Assembly (NCBI RefSeq): GCF_003597395.2
Contig: NC_133770.1
Location: forward strand, 16,823,954 to 16,887,953
Reading direction: 5' to 3'
Source: Chelonoidis abingdonii
Lineage: Eukaryota; Chordata; Testudines; Testudinidae
Length of the DNA stretch: 64,000 nt
Positions 24,831-38,353 of this stretch are shown one piece after another. Below the pieces are notes generated by a model, which was not told the origin of the DNA, made no database searches, and worked only from the letters and a program-made list of their open reading frames with translations. Made by a program: the position numbers and the translations under genes. Positions within the stretch are counted from its first letter, which is position 1, and every line of letters starts with the position of its first letter.

Positions 24831-24838
24831 TTTCTAGT

Positions 24839-27439
24839 ACAATCAAAACCCAGAGAAAAAAAGGAACACAAAGCCTTCTCCTTATCTCTGCAGATCACTG
24901 AATTAGAGGATATAAAGAACAGGAGCAGGGCAAGTTTCATTTGTTTGTTCCGGGTTGGCAACACTCTACCGACCCATCAAGTAAATAATCATAACAGGAT
25001 ATAGGGTGTTGCTCAATCATTTCCCTTGAAATCTGATTGAAAACAATTGAAACAACTGTAACACAATGACAAACACATTAAAGCCTTTAAATCATGATTT
25101 ATACAAGGTCTAACTTTTCTCACAAGTATCATCTGGTGACTTTATCAGTTTTAAAAACAGGGTTGAGACAAAAAATATGTATCTTGGTTTCAGTTAAAAA
25201 AAAAATCATGAGATGGAATCTACCGCCCTCTCCTGGTACATAACCAAATTGTATACAGAGATCTGTACATGTGCACACATGAACATATACACATGGTAAG
25301 TACAAGGTTGTTTTAAGATTGTTGCAGTTAGACTTTTGCCGAAGATTTTTTTTTTTTTTTAAGTATGGAATGCACCTAGAGTTTTAGATAGGTGCAACTG
25401 GAAACACAACTAAATAAACAAACTATGATTTCTCAGTGTCGCTATGTTTTTTCTACTACAGAACCAGTTTCTAGAAAGAAAAGAGATTTTCAGTTTTCCT
25501 ATAAAGTTGCTAAATTAATTCATAAAATGAAATTAAGTTATAATAGATTATCCAATGTTTATATTGTTTATGTTACTCATCCATGAACTCTAGCAGACAG
25601 GAAATATCCTTAAAGTTTCCTTCAAACTCCAAGGTTTTCGGGTTTATCTTTTCTGGCTTATCCATCTTCCATTACATTTAAAATTATGGCCCAGATTCTT
25701 GGGTCCAACCAAGCTGCACCTGAGACAGGATCTGAGAGGCAGGGAAGGTCGGCATACAAAAATGGTTTTACATACTCTTTGTGACTCCCATATTCTGGAG
25801 CTGGATGGAGAAATTCTCAGGTAGCCAGCTAAACCAGATTTCTGATTCATTTGTACCACCGAGAATTGGTCCCTATACATTTCGAAACACCATATAGAGG
25901 TGTATATTGTGGTAGATCATGTCAATCCTATCTCCTCCTAAGGCCTTGTTTAAATTGAGGAATTTGTCCCAATTCTGGGAATTAGCAGAAATTACCATTG
26001 TAGCCGCACCTGTGCAAAAATGTAGATTAAGGAAAGCTGCAGTTTGCACTGATGCAACTACAGCAGTGGATGTAAATCAACTCAATTCCTGGAATCTGGG
26101 CAAATCACCCATGTACACAAGGCCTAAATGTGCTATGGGATGCTATATTTAAGGAACACAAGTGACTCTAGTTATATACCTCTTCCAAAAGATAAACAGA
26201 CTTTTAAATACCTCATCAAGAATCACTACAAGAATAAAAACTGACAGCTACCAAAATAAACAAGATAAAGAGTATCTTGTATGCAAGGGAACTAAACATA
26301 TTTATAGTACTATGATCATATCTGTACCATAAAACATGCTGTATTTTTTCCCATTTCAGAACTGTTTTACAAAAAAAAAAAAAGTTGAAAGAATGCCATC
26401 ACTACAGAAATAGAGCATCACATTTAAATAAATAACAGCACTGAGGAAAAAAGCAGGAAATGCGTAAAATTAGCAATAAGGGCAAGCAGTTCTTTTTAAA
26501 CTCATCTTTTAGTTATTACATAGATTAAAGTTTATCTTGATGCAACAAAACAATCAAAATGTTCCATAGCATCTGTTGGGAAGATACAATTCAAGGGACA
26601 GTGTCACACTCAGATTTATAAATAGTCATTTCAAGAATGAGGTATACATGGACATTTAAAAAACAATGTATTTTAATGTTTCCACACATAAGCAGGTGTG
26701 TTGTCTCCACTACACAGCATCTTTTTTATTGTATTTACAAAGCAGTATTGTCAAATTTTGTGATTTTTTTCATGAGTTTCATGATATTTGATGTTCTTCT
26801 TGAAGCTCCAGTTCCTAGAGTCACATGCTAACATAAAAATCTCAGCTTTCATTTTTCGAAAAAGGTTTTAGTCCTCACGGCTGTGGAGAACAGCTTGAAA
26901 ACATGCCCCAAGTGTACCCCACAGGTACATAAAAAAGAAGCATATATCTTATTATTTTTAAGCCAATCTCATTACTTTTGGGGACTTGATTTATAATTTT
27001 GGAATGTTTGGGTTGACACAGACAGTGCCTAGCATAATGGAGTCCTGATCCCTGACTGAGGCATATAGGTGCTGCCTCAGCACAAGTGATAACAACACAG
27101 TATAACATGTATGTTGGAGTATATTCATCTGGAGAGAGTTATGTTGTAAAAAGCTAAAGTATTGCTTTAACACAGAAGTTATGGGATGTTAAATCATCAA
27201 AAAAAAGGCCAGACTAATGGAGGAGCAGTACTGCAGTGCAGGAGACCCAGGTTTTTTTTTTTCTAGATCCAGCTTTTCAATTCAGTGTTGCCAAAGGGGA
27301 TGCTTTCTGTAGCTCAGCAGCTACCCCTCTAGATAACTGAAGAGCAACATTTGTAGGGTCTGACCAGGGGCCAATCCAGTCTGCCTCAGCAGGAGGACTG
27401 TGATTGCAATCCAAGGTTCAAGGGCAAGGGTGGGGCAGA
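24839..27439. other. Non-coding stretch; MIR-type 3' end near 27010-27080
   Basis: This 2.6 kb is AT-rich. 'acagtgcctagcataatgg' at about 27020 matches an amniote SINE-type tail that also occurs at 61767. Short frames (for example 25919-26152) have no domain. I see no host exon here. Confidence 0.45.
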
Positions 27440-27467
27440 TCTAAATTCATAACAGCCGATATTGACT

Positions 27468-27584
27468 GAGACAAGGTGGGTGAGGTAATATCTTTTATTG
27501 GACCAACTTCTGTTGATGAGAGGGAGACAAGACAACCAACAGAAGTTGGTCCAATGAAAGCTATTACCTCACCCACCTTGTCTC
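27468..27584. repeat. Long hairpin: 48-bp inverted arms with 21-nt loop
   Basis: Arm 1 (27468-27515) and arm 2 (27537-27584) are reverse complements at 46 of 48 positions. Each arm is a copy of the 'aggtgggtgaggtaata...ggaccaacttctgtt' segment of an interspersed element; the right side continues into its known end 'gggaccaacacagctacaa' (27596-27614). It therefore looks like two element ends set in inverse orientation. The RNA would fold as a strong hairpin. Confidence 0.85.
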
Positions 27585-27639
27585 TATAATATCCTGGGAC
27601 CAACACAGCTACAATTGCACTGAATACAACAATGGAAGA

Positions 27640-27893
27640 TATCAGCAGAGATGTTTTTGTGAAAAGTTCTTAGAGTTGAATGTCAGATCTGGTGGGAAGG
27701 GCTTGGAGGCAGGTGTTCTTCGTACATCATGTTTCCCCAACATGTGTAAAATAGCCCAAAGTCTATTGACCATTAGAGAATGGTAAAGGCCCATTTTTGC
27801 CTGACAGGGGTGATGATGACTTATGTTACACCTTAATTTAGGGAGAGAGTCTGTTATGTTAATATTGAAGCTGGTGGCATCAGACATGCCTCC
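27640..27893. other. Non-coding stretch
   Basis: No gene or named repeat is seen between the hairpin and the LTR. Confidence 0.4.
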
Positions 27894-28735
27894 TGTCATA
27901 AAGCATAAGTCCCAATTCTGAACCTTAGCGTCCAAAATGTGGGTGCCTGCATGAAACCTCCAAGCTTAATTACCAGCTTAAGATCTGATAGCGCTGCCCA
28001 CCAGCCAGGAATTCCAGTGCCTGGCTTCACCCTGGTCTCCCCACAAACCTTCCCGAGGGACCCAAGACTGATGCCCTGAGTCTTACAACAAAGGAAATAA
28101 CCCTCCCTGGATGACCCTGGAAGATCACCCTGTTTCAATTCCTTGAAAGCAAAACCAAGAGATCAGGTTTCTCTCACCTCACTCAGAGTCCTCGCAAATG
28201 CAAAGCTTTGTAATCTAACACAAAGAGATTTTCTTCCCCCCTGTCTTCTTCCTCCCATCAATTCCCTGGTGACTGCAGACTCAATCCCCTTGAGCCCCAA
28301 CTAAAAAAAAATCCAACAGTTTTAAAAGAAAGCTTTATATAAAAAGAAAGAAAAAGACATAAAATGGTTCTCTGTATTCAAGGTGAACAATATACAGGGT
28401 TATTGGCTTAAAAAAAAATGAATAAAACAGCCTTATCCAAAAAGAAATACAATTTAAATTCAGCAACTACAACACATGTAAATACAACAATATAACCTAT
28501 TGTCTTCTACCTTTTGACTCACAACTGGAAACAGAAGATTAGAAAGCTGAAGATAGAGAGATCACTTCCAGAGCCAAGAGAGCAACAGACAGAGCAACAA
28601 AAAACACACACCCAAAACTTTCTCCCTTGAGATTTGAAAAAATCCGGTTTCCTGATTGGTCTGTCAGGTGTCAATTTCTCTGCTTGTAAGCCTTTGCAGG
28701 TGAAAGAACATAACCCTTAACAACTGTTAATGACA
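27894..28735 (-). mobile_element. Solo LTR, family Y, minus orientation
   Basis: The 842-bp segment starts 'tgtcataaagcataagtcc' and ends 'aacaactgttaatgaca'. It is the reverse complement of the LTR at 23346-24216 in the same order of blocks: for example 'gtgggtgcctgcatgaaacc' here against 'ggtttcatgcaggcaccc' there. Flanking bases do not show a clean duplication. No internal region adjoins. Confidence 0.8.
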
Positions 28736-29224
28736 TCCCCATCCCCATCACCTACTGCAGCATCGCCCCTTTTTAAATGTGGATCCTACCACTAGCTTCT
28801 TCACCTATCTCAAATGTGACCTTTATTTATATATAAATCTTTAACTTGACCTGCCAAGCAAAAATACACGGCCCATACCTGAGCCACTCTGTTTCACAAT
28901 TGTACCGATATCAAGGGATAAACTGAGGTGAAACTTTTAATTATTTAGTTTTAAATAAAACAGTACTGTTGAAAGAATAATGCAACTCCAAGAACAAACT
29001 ATGGCAGAAAAACAACAGGCAAAAACTAAGCAATAATGATTTTTAATGTATTTACGCTTTCCTAAAATTTACCATTTATTATTACATACACAATACTTGC
29101 CAGGATTGGTACTTCATTGTGCTTAAATGCTGTACAAACATAAAGTAAGAGAATGTTCCTGCCCAAAGAGTTAACTTGTTTAAATAGACAAGACTGACAA
29201 ATGTGAAAGAAAGGAAATATCATT
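28736..29224. other. Non-coding stretch
   Basis: AT-rich sequence without a supported coding region or a named repeat. Confidence 0.4.
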
Positions 29225-29264
29225 ACTCTAGTTGGCAGATGGGGAACCGAGGCCAGACAGACTA
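29225..29264 (-). mobile_element. MIR SINE, part 1 (interrupted)
   Basis: 'gcagatggggaaccgaggcc' matches the MIR core in reverse orientation. The rest of the MIR follows after the inserted element, at 31184. Confidence 0.6.
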
Positions 29265-31183
29265 GGCACGTCTACACTACGGATAATATCGGAATTAGCT
29301 AAAATCAGTTTATAAAATGATATTAAATTCGATTTCATGCGGCCACATAGCACAGTAATTCGGCTTGTGCGTCCATGCCGAGGCTAACGTCGATTTGTGA
29401 AGCGTTGCATTATGGGTAGCTCTTCCGTAGCATATCCCATAGTTCCCGCAGTCTCCCGCCGCCCCTTGGAATTCTGGTTGAATCATTATTGCCGCAGGTG
29501 GTTCTGGGTAAATGTCGTCAGTCACTTCCTCTCGAAAACATCAGCGACAATCTCTTTCGCGCCGTTTTTCCCTGGATGCCTGGCAGACGCCATAGCACGG
29601 CAACCATAGAGACGTTCAGCTTTTGTTTTTCCGGCACCGTATGTGTACTGGATGCCGCGCACAGAAGGCATACTCCAGCACTACACAGCGGCATTCACTT
29701 GCTTTGCATGATAGCAGAGACGGTTACCAATGTTCTGTACTGTCTACTGCGGAGTAAACTGGCAATGAATAGACGGTTATCTCTCCCCCTCATGTACTGT
29801 CTCATGCCCGGCTGAAATCGGCCGGGGGCGCAACGCAAAAGCAAAATGGGATGATCTCCGAGTCATCCCTCCCTTATGTTCAAAAATAGAGTCAGTCCTG
29901 CTAGAATAAGGCAGTGTATTAGAGGACGTGTTACGAGAGCACAGCTGCTCCATGTCAGTATTCACAGGGGTGCCCCTGCAACAGACCCCACCCGTTGCTT
30001 CCCTTCTCCCCCACCTTCCTGGGCTACCGTGGCAGTGTCCTGCCATTTGTGTCATGAAGTAATTAAAGAATTGCAGGATAAGAAACACTGATTAGTGACA
30101 TAAATGAGGGGAGCAGCCCCGGCGCGATGAATAGCCAGGCAGGACATTAAGCAGTGTGGGGGAGAGGAGCACAGCAGCTGCTGCTATGACGTCCAGGCAG
30201 TATAGATCTTTTCTTTACAAGGAAAGGGAGGGGCTGAAGCCCCAGTTTGCTCGATGAAGCTAGTTATTAGCCATTCTGTCTATCTATGAGAGTAAACCAG
30301 GAATGATGCCCTCATGTCAACATGTTAGATATTATGAGGAACGGTTACTAGCCTATGCACCGTCTACCATCAGGGAGGGGGAGAGGAGAGGAGCGGATAC
30401 TGCTCTTCACTGCTGCAGCATCGCGTCTACAGCAGCATTCAGTACACCAGGGTGACATAAAGAAGTCAGAAATGATTTCTTTCCCTTTTCTTTCATTGGG
30501 GTGGGGGAGAGAAACTGAGGAGCTATTCATGAACCACGCCAGACACTGTGTTTGAACCTACAGACATTGGGGCTCAGCAAAATGCAAATACTTTAATCAA
30601 GACTGCTGTGGACTGTGGATAGCTGGATCCTCAGTACCCCCTCCATCCATGAGCGTCCATTTGAGTCTCTGGCTTCCGTTACGCTTGCCACGCAGCGTCG
30701 TTATCCTGGAGATTTTTTCAACGCTTTGGCATTTCGTGTTCTGTAATGGAGCTCGATACAACAGATTGTTCCCCATACAGCAATCAATCCAGTATCTCCC
30801 GTACAGTCCATGCTGGAGCTCTTTTTGGATTTGAGACGCATCGCCACCCATGCTGATCAGAGCTCAAGCTGGGCAAACAGGAAATGTAATTCAAAGTTTA
30901 CGGGGCTTTTCCTGTTTACTGCCCCTGCATCGAGTTCAGATTGCTGTCCAGAGCGGTCAGTGGTGCACTGTGGGATACCGCCAAGGCAATACGTCGATTT
31001 CCGTCCACACTAACGTAATCCATAATGTAAATCGAATTTAGCGCTACTCCTCTCTATCGGGAGGAGTACAGAAATCGATTTAAAGAGCCTTTATATCGAT
31101 ATAAAGGGCTTGTAGTGTGGACGGGTACAGTGTTAAATCGATTTACACTCTTAATCGATTTAAACGGGTAGTGTAGACAGGGC
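29265..31183. mobile_element. Long TIR element (PIF/Harbinger-like?), copy 2
   Basis: The 1.9-kb element starts 'ggcacgtctacactacgg' and ends 'cgggtagtgtagacagggc', giving long A/T-rich inverted ends. It interrupts a MIR SINE, and the right border is followed by TAA. Internal landmarks recur in copy 3 at 39321-40416: 'cacgcagcg', 'gctcgataca', and 'cgatttccgtccaca'. No intact frame is present. In turtle genomes I recall relatives that carry a Myb/SANT-like protein, but I do not see that domain here. Many one-base indels disturb the sequence. Confidence 0.65.
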
Positions 31184-32264
31184 TAAGTAACTTGCTCAAA
31201 GTCACACAGGAATTCTTATGGCAAAACCAGGAACTGACACATATGTATTAATCTTCAAGTCCAGTGTCTTCTACAAACCATCCTTCTCTCATTTAACAAA
31301 ATTCTAGTTTAAAAGTTATTAGTGAAGCTTCATACATTGAAATATCCAGGATACTCAAGAAATAATCTACAGCCTGATTCTGAGAGACTCATCACCCCAA
31401 TAATCAGCATCTGCTAGACTCAGGCTCTTTCTTGATAGTCAGAGATGGCATTAACAAGAGCCTAAGTCAAAACTCACATCATTTCAATACCTGTCAGGCA
31501 AGATAACAACCTTATCATCTGCATTATAGTCAGAACCACTCTTTTAGTGCTTGGTCTGAGATTCCATTGCCTCTGCTGTTTTTTGTTCGTTTGTTGTTTC
31601 TAATCACATTACTGATTTATATCCCAGCTTTTCAGCATGATCCTCTTCGCCATGAACTGTCTTCGATCAATTCGTATCTCACCTCTTGAAAGTATGGAAC
31701 TGTATCAGAGGAATACATTAAAATTAACATGCATCTTATGTAGTAACACAAGGTGGGGCTGGTTTTTTAAAAAACAGATTATATATTATCCTTGTCTCAC
31801 CTGTATGCCTGCACCAGAACTCTGCTCCTATTCTTCAATCACATACATAGCACTATATATACCATAAAGACAAATATAGCCATAACCTTGGCAAATCCTT
31901 CAATCCTGAATCGTGCATGATGGGAGTGTTCTAATCACTGTAAATCTTCTAATTTATCTTCACACCAGCAGCTGCTTATGAATTTGCCTCAAGTACGTTA
32001 TCTTCTCTGGGGTAACATTAGAGAATCAGATGTACTAGTAGTCAACACAGAAGAGTTAATTTGTCCTGTCTACAAAAAAAGAACAAAAACCTAATCCTTT
32101 TCACTGATTCATTCACTGTGGTAAAGAGAGATTACTCCCTTGTAAAAACCGGATAATTACCTTACATAACCATTGTTCTTGAGATGTTCTGTCAATGTGG
32201 ATCTCCTCATAGTGTGTATGTGCCCTTGCACAGGAGTTTTGGCAGTTTTATCAGTTCTGTCCAG
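31148..32264 (+). repeat. Left copy of a 1.1-kb duplication at an assembly gap
   Basis: The 1117 bases match 32290-33473 in order throughout, but lack about 67 bases as scattered short deletions. The copy ends in the gap. I read this as one locus assembled twice rather than a real tandem duplication. Confidence 0.85.
31184..31290 (-). mobile_element. MIR SINE, part 2
   Basis: 'taagtaacttgctcaaagtc' then 'acacaggaattctta' and 'aaaccaggaactgac' are the reverse complement of the MIR core region. With 29225-29264 they form one old SINE split by the long TIR element. The same stretch recurs after the assembly gap at 32331. Confidence 0.7.
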
Positions 32265-32289
32265 NNNNNNNNNNNNNNNNNNNNNNNNN
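32265..32289. other. 25-N assembly gap
   Basis: Exactly 25 N bases, a conventional gap of unknown size. Both flanks carry the same sequence. Confidence 0.99.
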
Positions 32290-33473
<1,184 letters not shown>

Positions 33474-34264
33474 CTATGGATCACATATGCATTTTTCACA
33501 CCCTTGGACTCTGTCCCCAGAGTATAAAGGATAGATTCTACCGTAAATTCCTTCACCACCCAGAATACAGATTAAGAGTCTGAGTGGCAGGGATGCAGGG
33601 AGTTGTGGGGAGAATGGCGAGTCACGGGATCCACATGCAGAAAACATCTCAAAGAATGACAGTTACTATAAGGTAAGTAATTGTGTTTTTTGTCTTTAAG
33701 TCTCTGTGTATGAGGATCTCGGTCATGGTGTTTAGCTAACAATTTGGTTCCAAGCGGTGGGAGCTAGGAACTCATCTGAATAAAAATTGCAGAACTGCTT
33801 TCCCAACTTGTGCATTAGCTCCTGATGCTGATACCAGAGAGTAATGACTGGTAAATATGTGCACTGAGAACCACGTGACTGCTCTAGAGAGTTCCACAAT
33901 TAGTTTTCTACTGAAACATGCCACCAACATAGCCTAGGCTCTCATGGAATGAACGGTAACATGAACTAGAAATAGTCATTTTTTTAATATCATGTGATAT
34001 TCTAATACTGTCCACAAGCCATTTAAACAGGATTTGAGCAGAGATCCGACTGGTCTACCTCTAGATGTACTGCCACATGTGATGAATAGTCTAAGAGATC
34101 TTCTGAATGGTCTTATAATACAACAGCCTCCTCTTAACGTCCAATGTACGAAGTTTAGATTCACAGGAAGATGAGTGACATGTTGGAGAAAATACAGGCA
34201 AACTGAATATATCAACTAACATGAAAGTCTGAATCCGCTGTTGGAATAAATATAGGGTGAGGGC

Positions 34265-34495
34265 TCAGTCACTATGTCTGCATGTAAAACCATGAGGAGT
34301 GTGGGGGTGACATAAGTGCCTGAATTTCACTTCCTCTATACGCAGAAGAATAACCACCAAAAATACAGCTTTAATAGATAAATGATGAAGGGAACAAGAG
34401 GACAGAGGCTCAAATGGAGGTTCCACTAGAAAGGCAAGAATTAGGTTCAAATCCCGTGAAGTTAGTATCTTTCTTACTGGCAGAAACATCTGCAA
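34265..34495 (-). pseudogene. Tyrosine recombinase fragment of DIRS-like copy B
   Basis: The 76-codon fragment holds the block 'PPFEPLSSCSLHHLSIKAVF' that aligns with the equivalent block in copy C. In DIRS elements this protein would resolve a circular DNA intermediate into the genome. The catalytic R-H-R-Y residues cannot be placed because the frame is short and broken. Confidence 0.6.
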
Positions 34496-34807
34496 TAGAT
34501 TCTTAGGGAAGAGATCTGAACAGGGCAGATGACAGGCCCAAAATCACTGCCAAGTAAATTATAATGAAGCTGAAAGATAAACCAGATAGTCCAGAATTAC
34601 TGGAATGGATGATTGAAGAGTGTCACATTGTCTGGTCCTCATCCCTATGAAAAAACACTTCCACCGAATACGATTTTCTAGTTGAGAGTTTTCTGCTTTC
34701 TGAAAGGATTCTCTGCGTCTCTGCTGAACATTTCATACCTGCTGACGTTAACCAGAGACTTTCCATGCCATCAGATGGAGAGATGTTTAATCTCGATAAA
34801 GCATGAG

Positions 34808-35774
34808 TGATGGTCTATACTATTACGTTCACCACTTTTACAAGACTATGATAAATTTTGTACAAAGTATGCCTTGTGAAGTATCATTTGAAAACTCATG
34901 ATCTGCTGAACATTATTGTCCTGGTACAATATGTGTTATCAGCACTGTATGTGAAGTCAGAAGATTCTATTATGTACAGCCTTGCTGTAACATGCTTAAA
35001 GTTTAAGAAAAGAAGGCCTAAACCAGTTTTTCAGAACAAAGAACAGACTAACACCCAGCCAGGTGTTAAAGAGCTATCACTTACTTAAGCAGTCATTCTC
35101 CATAATGGGAAGGTGTGAAGAAGAAATCTACATTTCCTCTCAATGACAATTCAACCTTCACCTCCACTCAGCTGGGGATAAAACTCAAGGAGTGGAGAGT
35201 GGTATAAGAATGAGACACACTGGCCTCCACTTCATCTCTCTCCTCCTTCATCCCTGCTCATGTCATGAACAACTCTCAAAGAAATGAACTGGGGGGAGGG
35301 ATCTCAGGCTGAAAAGGAGATCCATCCAGTGAAATTTACTGCAGCGTATGGTGAGGCAACACCTTTTGTTTTTAAGTTCATTTAGCTTGTTAAGTTAGCT
35401 TGTGTTTTACCCTTTTATTTTCTTTTGTAACCAATCCTGAATTTTTTGCATCATCACTTGTAATCACTTAAATTCTGTCTGTCTGTAGTTAGTAAACTTA
35501 TCTTTTGTTTTATCTTAACCGATGTGTTTTGATTACTGTGTGTGGGAAACACCATTTTGGATAACAAGGCTGGTTCATTATCATTTTTCTTTGATGAAAT
35601 GATGGACTTTCTGCGAGCTTGCATTGTTCTGTAGATAGCTGGACAGTACAAGACTCACATTTGTGGGAGACAAGGCTGGAACTAAGAATGTGCGGGCATT
35701 GCCCTGTATGTAACTGAAGAATGACTGGTCAGAACGCTGATGTATTTAGCTGGGAATGAATTTGCATACTGTTT
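34808..35774 (+). mobile_element. Probable solo LTR between DIRS copies B and C
   Basis: Blocks such as 'gtatcatttgaaaactcat' and 'attgtcctggtacaatatg' match the reverse complement of the LTR end at 47050-47240. A 'tagtaaacttatcttttgtt' segment near 35490 looks like the 3' part. Boundaries are not sharp and I could not find a target duplication. The region lies between two DIRS-like units. Confidence 0.5.
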
Positions 35775-36638
35775 GTGCAGAAACTGAGGTTCTTCTACAA
35801 GTGTGTCCTTGTGGGTGCTCCACTTCAGGTGCTGGTGCCGTCGATCAGAGATTTATGGTGGTAGTGTCCACCTGGGTCATGCATGCACAGTAGGTGTCCT
35901 GTGGTGCTGTTGGCACCGCATCTAGCACACACACGACCCAAGCCTTCCAGTTCCTTCTCTACCATAGAGTCCTAGCAGCAATCTCCAAAGTGAGAGGAGA
36001 AGGATGGATAGTGGAGCACCTGGAGGGACACACATCTCGAAGAGCCTCAGTTACTGCACAAGGTGAGTAACCTTCTCTTTTTCTTCGAGTTCTGTCCCTG
36101 TGGATGCTCCACTTCAGGTGACTGTACAGCAATGCTCCTCAGAAGGCAGGAGGGCCTTCAAGTTCATTTGAGTCGTAGAGATAAGAACGGTTAGGCCAAC
36201 TATGGTGTCAGCTCTGGAGTCTTGAGTGAGTGCACAGTGCTCAGCGAATGTGTGGACAGAGGCCCAAGAGGCTGCCATACAAATCTCTATTATTGGAAAA
36301 TTGTTGAGGAACGCAATCGAGGTAGAAACAGATCATATAGAATGCACTCTGAGATGCGTAGGAGGATCCGTGTTCCGAATATGACAGCACTGTTGAATGC
36401 ATATGGAGATCCATTCAGACAATCACTGAGTGGATATTGCGCAGTTTTTTGAATGCATAATAATAGAAACAAAAAGTCTAGGAGATTTTCAGATCAGTTT
36501 GGTCCTTTCCAGGTAAAACAATAACGCCTGTCTAATGTCCAATGTATGCAAAATGGCCTCCATTGGAGTGCCATGAGGCCTGGGATAGAATGTGGGAAAA
36601 TGGACTGGTTGGTTCATATGGAAGGTTGATATTACTTT

Positions 36639-36839
36639 CTATAGGAATTTTGGGTGCAGACATAGCGTGACCGGTAGCATAAAGAATATTATGTAAGAAG
36701 GTTCGGCCATGCGTGCCATGATCTCATTCACCTCTCTGGCAGAAGTAATGGTGACCAGAAAGGACACTTTCATGCATAAATGCAGCAGGGAACAGGTGGC
36801 TAAGGGTTCAAATGGTGGTCTGGTGAGGCATTTCAACAC
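36639..36839 (-). pseudogene. Tyrosine recombinase fragment of DIRS-like copy C
   Basis: The frame encodes 'TRPPFEPLATCSLLHLCMK', then 'VSFLVTITSAREVNEIMARM' and 'LPVTLCLHPKFL'. The 'TSAREVNE' segment corresponds to the first catalytic arginine box ('TSARRVSEL' type) of the DIRS recombinase family. The C-terminal H-x-x-R and tyrosine are not found in an open frame. Confidence 0.7.
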
Positions 36840-37186
36840 CAGATTGAGGTCCCAGGTTCACAAACTTCTGAGTAAATGTTTGGAGACCTGTGAGGAAGTG
36901 TTAAGTAATTGGGTGCACAAAGATCAAGTTCCTGTCAATCTCAAGATGGAATGTAGTAATGGCCACAAGATGGACTTATATCGAGCTTGTTGCTAAACCT
37001 GATCGTTTCTGCTCCAGTAGATATTCCAGCACTAATGGTAGTGGTGCTGTGGAGGCCATCACGTGTTTTTCTTGACACCAGGAGGAGAATCTCTTCCATT
37101 TTTTAAGGTAAGTATTACCTTTTGGTCACTTTTCTGCTGTTTAGTAACACATGTTTAACTTGTTCCAAGCAGACTAGTTCATGGAA

Positions 37187-37489
37187 TCATGTAGAAGCCA
37201 CGATTGTAGGTGGAGTTTCTCCAGACGCAGGTGAAGAGTGTGACTGTTGTTCTGAGACAGCTAGTCTGGACAATGAGGGAGAGTTCAAGGGGCACATATC
37301 TCCATGCACGTCAGGTAAGGGTACCATGCTTGTCTGGGCCACCCCAGGACTATGAGGATAACCTTGGCCTTGGCTGTTTGTATCTTGGGTATCATGTGTG
37401 ATATCATTGGAACTGGTAGGAAAGCGTACATGAGTTGTGCATCTCGTGATGAGAAAGGCGTCCCTCAGTGACAAGGATCCCACCCTCAC
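37187..37489 (-). pseudogene. DIRS-like copy C, region between RNase H and recombinase
   Basis: The 100-codon frame 'MRVGSLSLRDAFLI...' contains 'FPTSSNDITHDTQD' and 'GYPHSPGVAQTSMV', which correspond in order to the conserved segment downstream of the RNase H domain in DIRS polyproteins. The frame is a remnant with substitutions and shifts. Confidence 0.55.
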
Positions 37490-37805
37490 TCTTCAGCAGA
37501 ACACTGCACATTTGATGTTCATTGGGGATGCAAACATGTCGATGAGGGGAATGCCCCACCGCCAGAAAATGGAGAGCAAGACTCTCCCATTCGTTTCCCA
37601 TTTGTGGTCTCAAGAGAAGTACCCACTTAGCGTGTCCACCATCACATTCTGACAGCCAGCAAGGTAGGAGGTTGAAATGTTTACGTTGTAGTGTATGTAC
37701 CATTCTGCGGTTTCATGGCTTCGGTGCACATGAGTGAGCTAGAGCACCCCCTTGTCTATTGATGTAAAACATGCAGGCAATGTTGTCAGTCATGATGCGA
37801 ATAGA

Positions 37806-38072
37806 TTAGTTCTTTATGTGCAGTAGGAAGTGTCTGCAGGCATTGTGGACCATGCATAGTTCTAGTAGACTGATGTGTAACTGAGACTCTGCAAGAGACA
37901 GTTTGGCTGAACCATGCGCAGGTGCATATGGGCACCCCTGTGAGGCGTCTGTCATGATTATTATTGATGGGGGTTCCTGTTGGAACGGGATGCCCTTGCA
38001 TACATTTTCTGGTCTTATCCACCAGTGTAGAGAGTTCAAGACATGAGGTGGTACTGTAAGTCGTTTGTGCAA
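37806..38072 (-). pseudogene. RNase H fragment of DIRS-like copy C
   Basis: The frame encodes 'LNSLHWWIRPENVCKGIPF', then 'IIIMTDASQG' and 'ESQLHISLLELCMVHNACR'. 'MTDAS' holds the first catalytic Asp and 'LLEL' the Glu of a retroelement RNase H. A frameshift replaces the 'GWGAH' segment that should follow. Confidence 0.75.
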
Positions 38073-38353
38073 GCTGTGCTTGCTGGGTATGTATACTCAG
38101 CTCAGCCAGCCCTGTAGTTAGTGCATATGTAGTCCTGTGTGTCATACCATGAATGTCGTGGCTGCCATGTGTCCTAGCCGTTACAGGACAGGACGAGCCG
38201 GTATTTGGGGGCTTACTCTTAGCTCTGAGATAAGGTTGGTCAGAGTTGTGAATCTGTTCAGGGGCAGGGATGCCTTGGTTTCTATGGCATTGAGATGTGC
38301 CCTAATTAAATCCAGTTGTTGGACAGGGATTAGAGTGGATTTTCATTCATTTA

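Larger units (their letters stand above)
35775..38353 (-). mobile_element. DIRS-like retrotransposon copy C (terminal unit, recombinase, RNase H)
   Basis: Terminal arms lie at 35775-35822 and 36012-36060 and pair well. To the right on the minus strand come a tyrosine recombinase fragment (36639-36839), a linker frame (37187-37489) and an RNase H fragment (37806-38072). This is the DIRS order RT - RNase H - recombinase - terminus read on the minus strand. The RT part is missing: a Penelope-like sequence begins at 38354. Confidence 0.75.
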
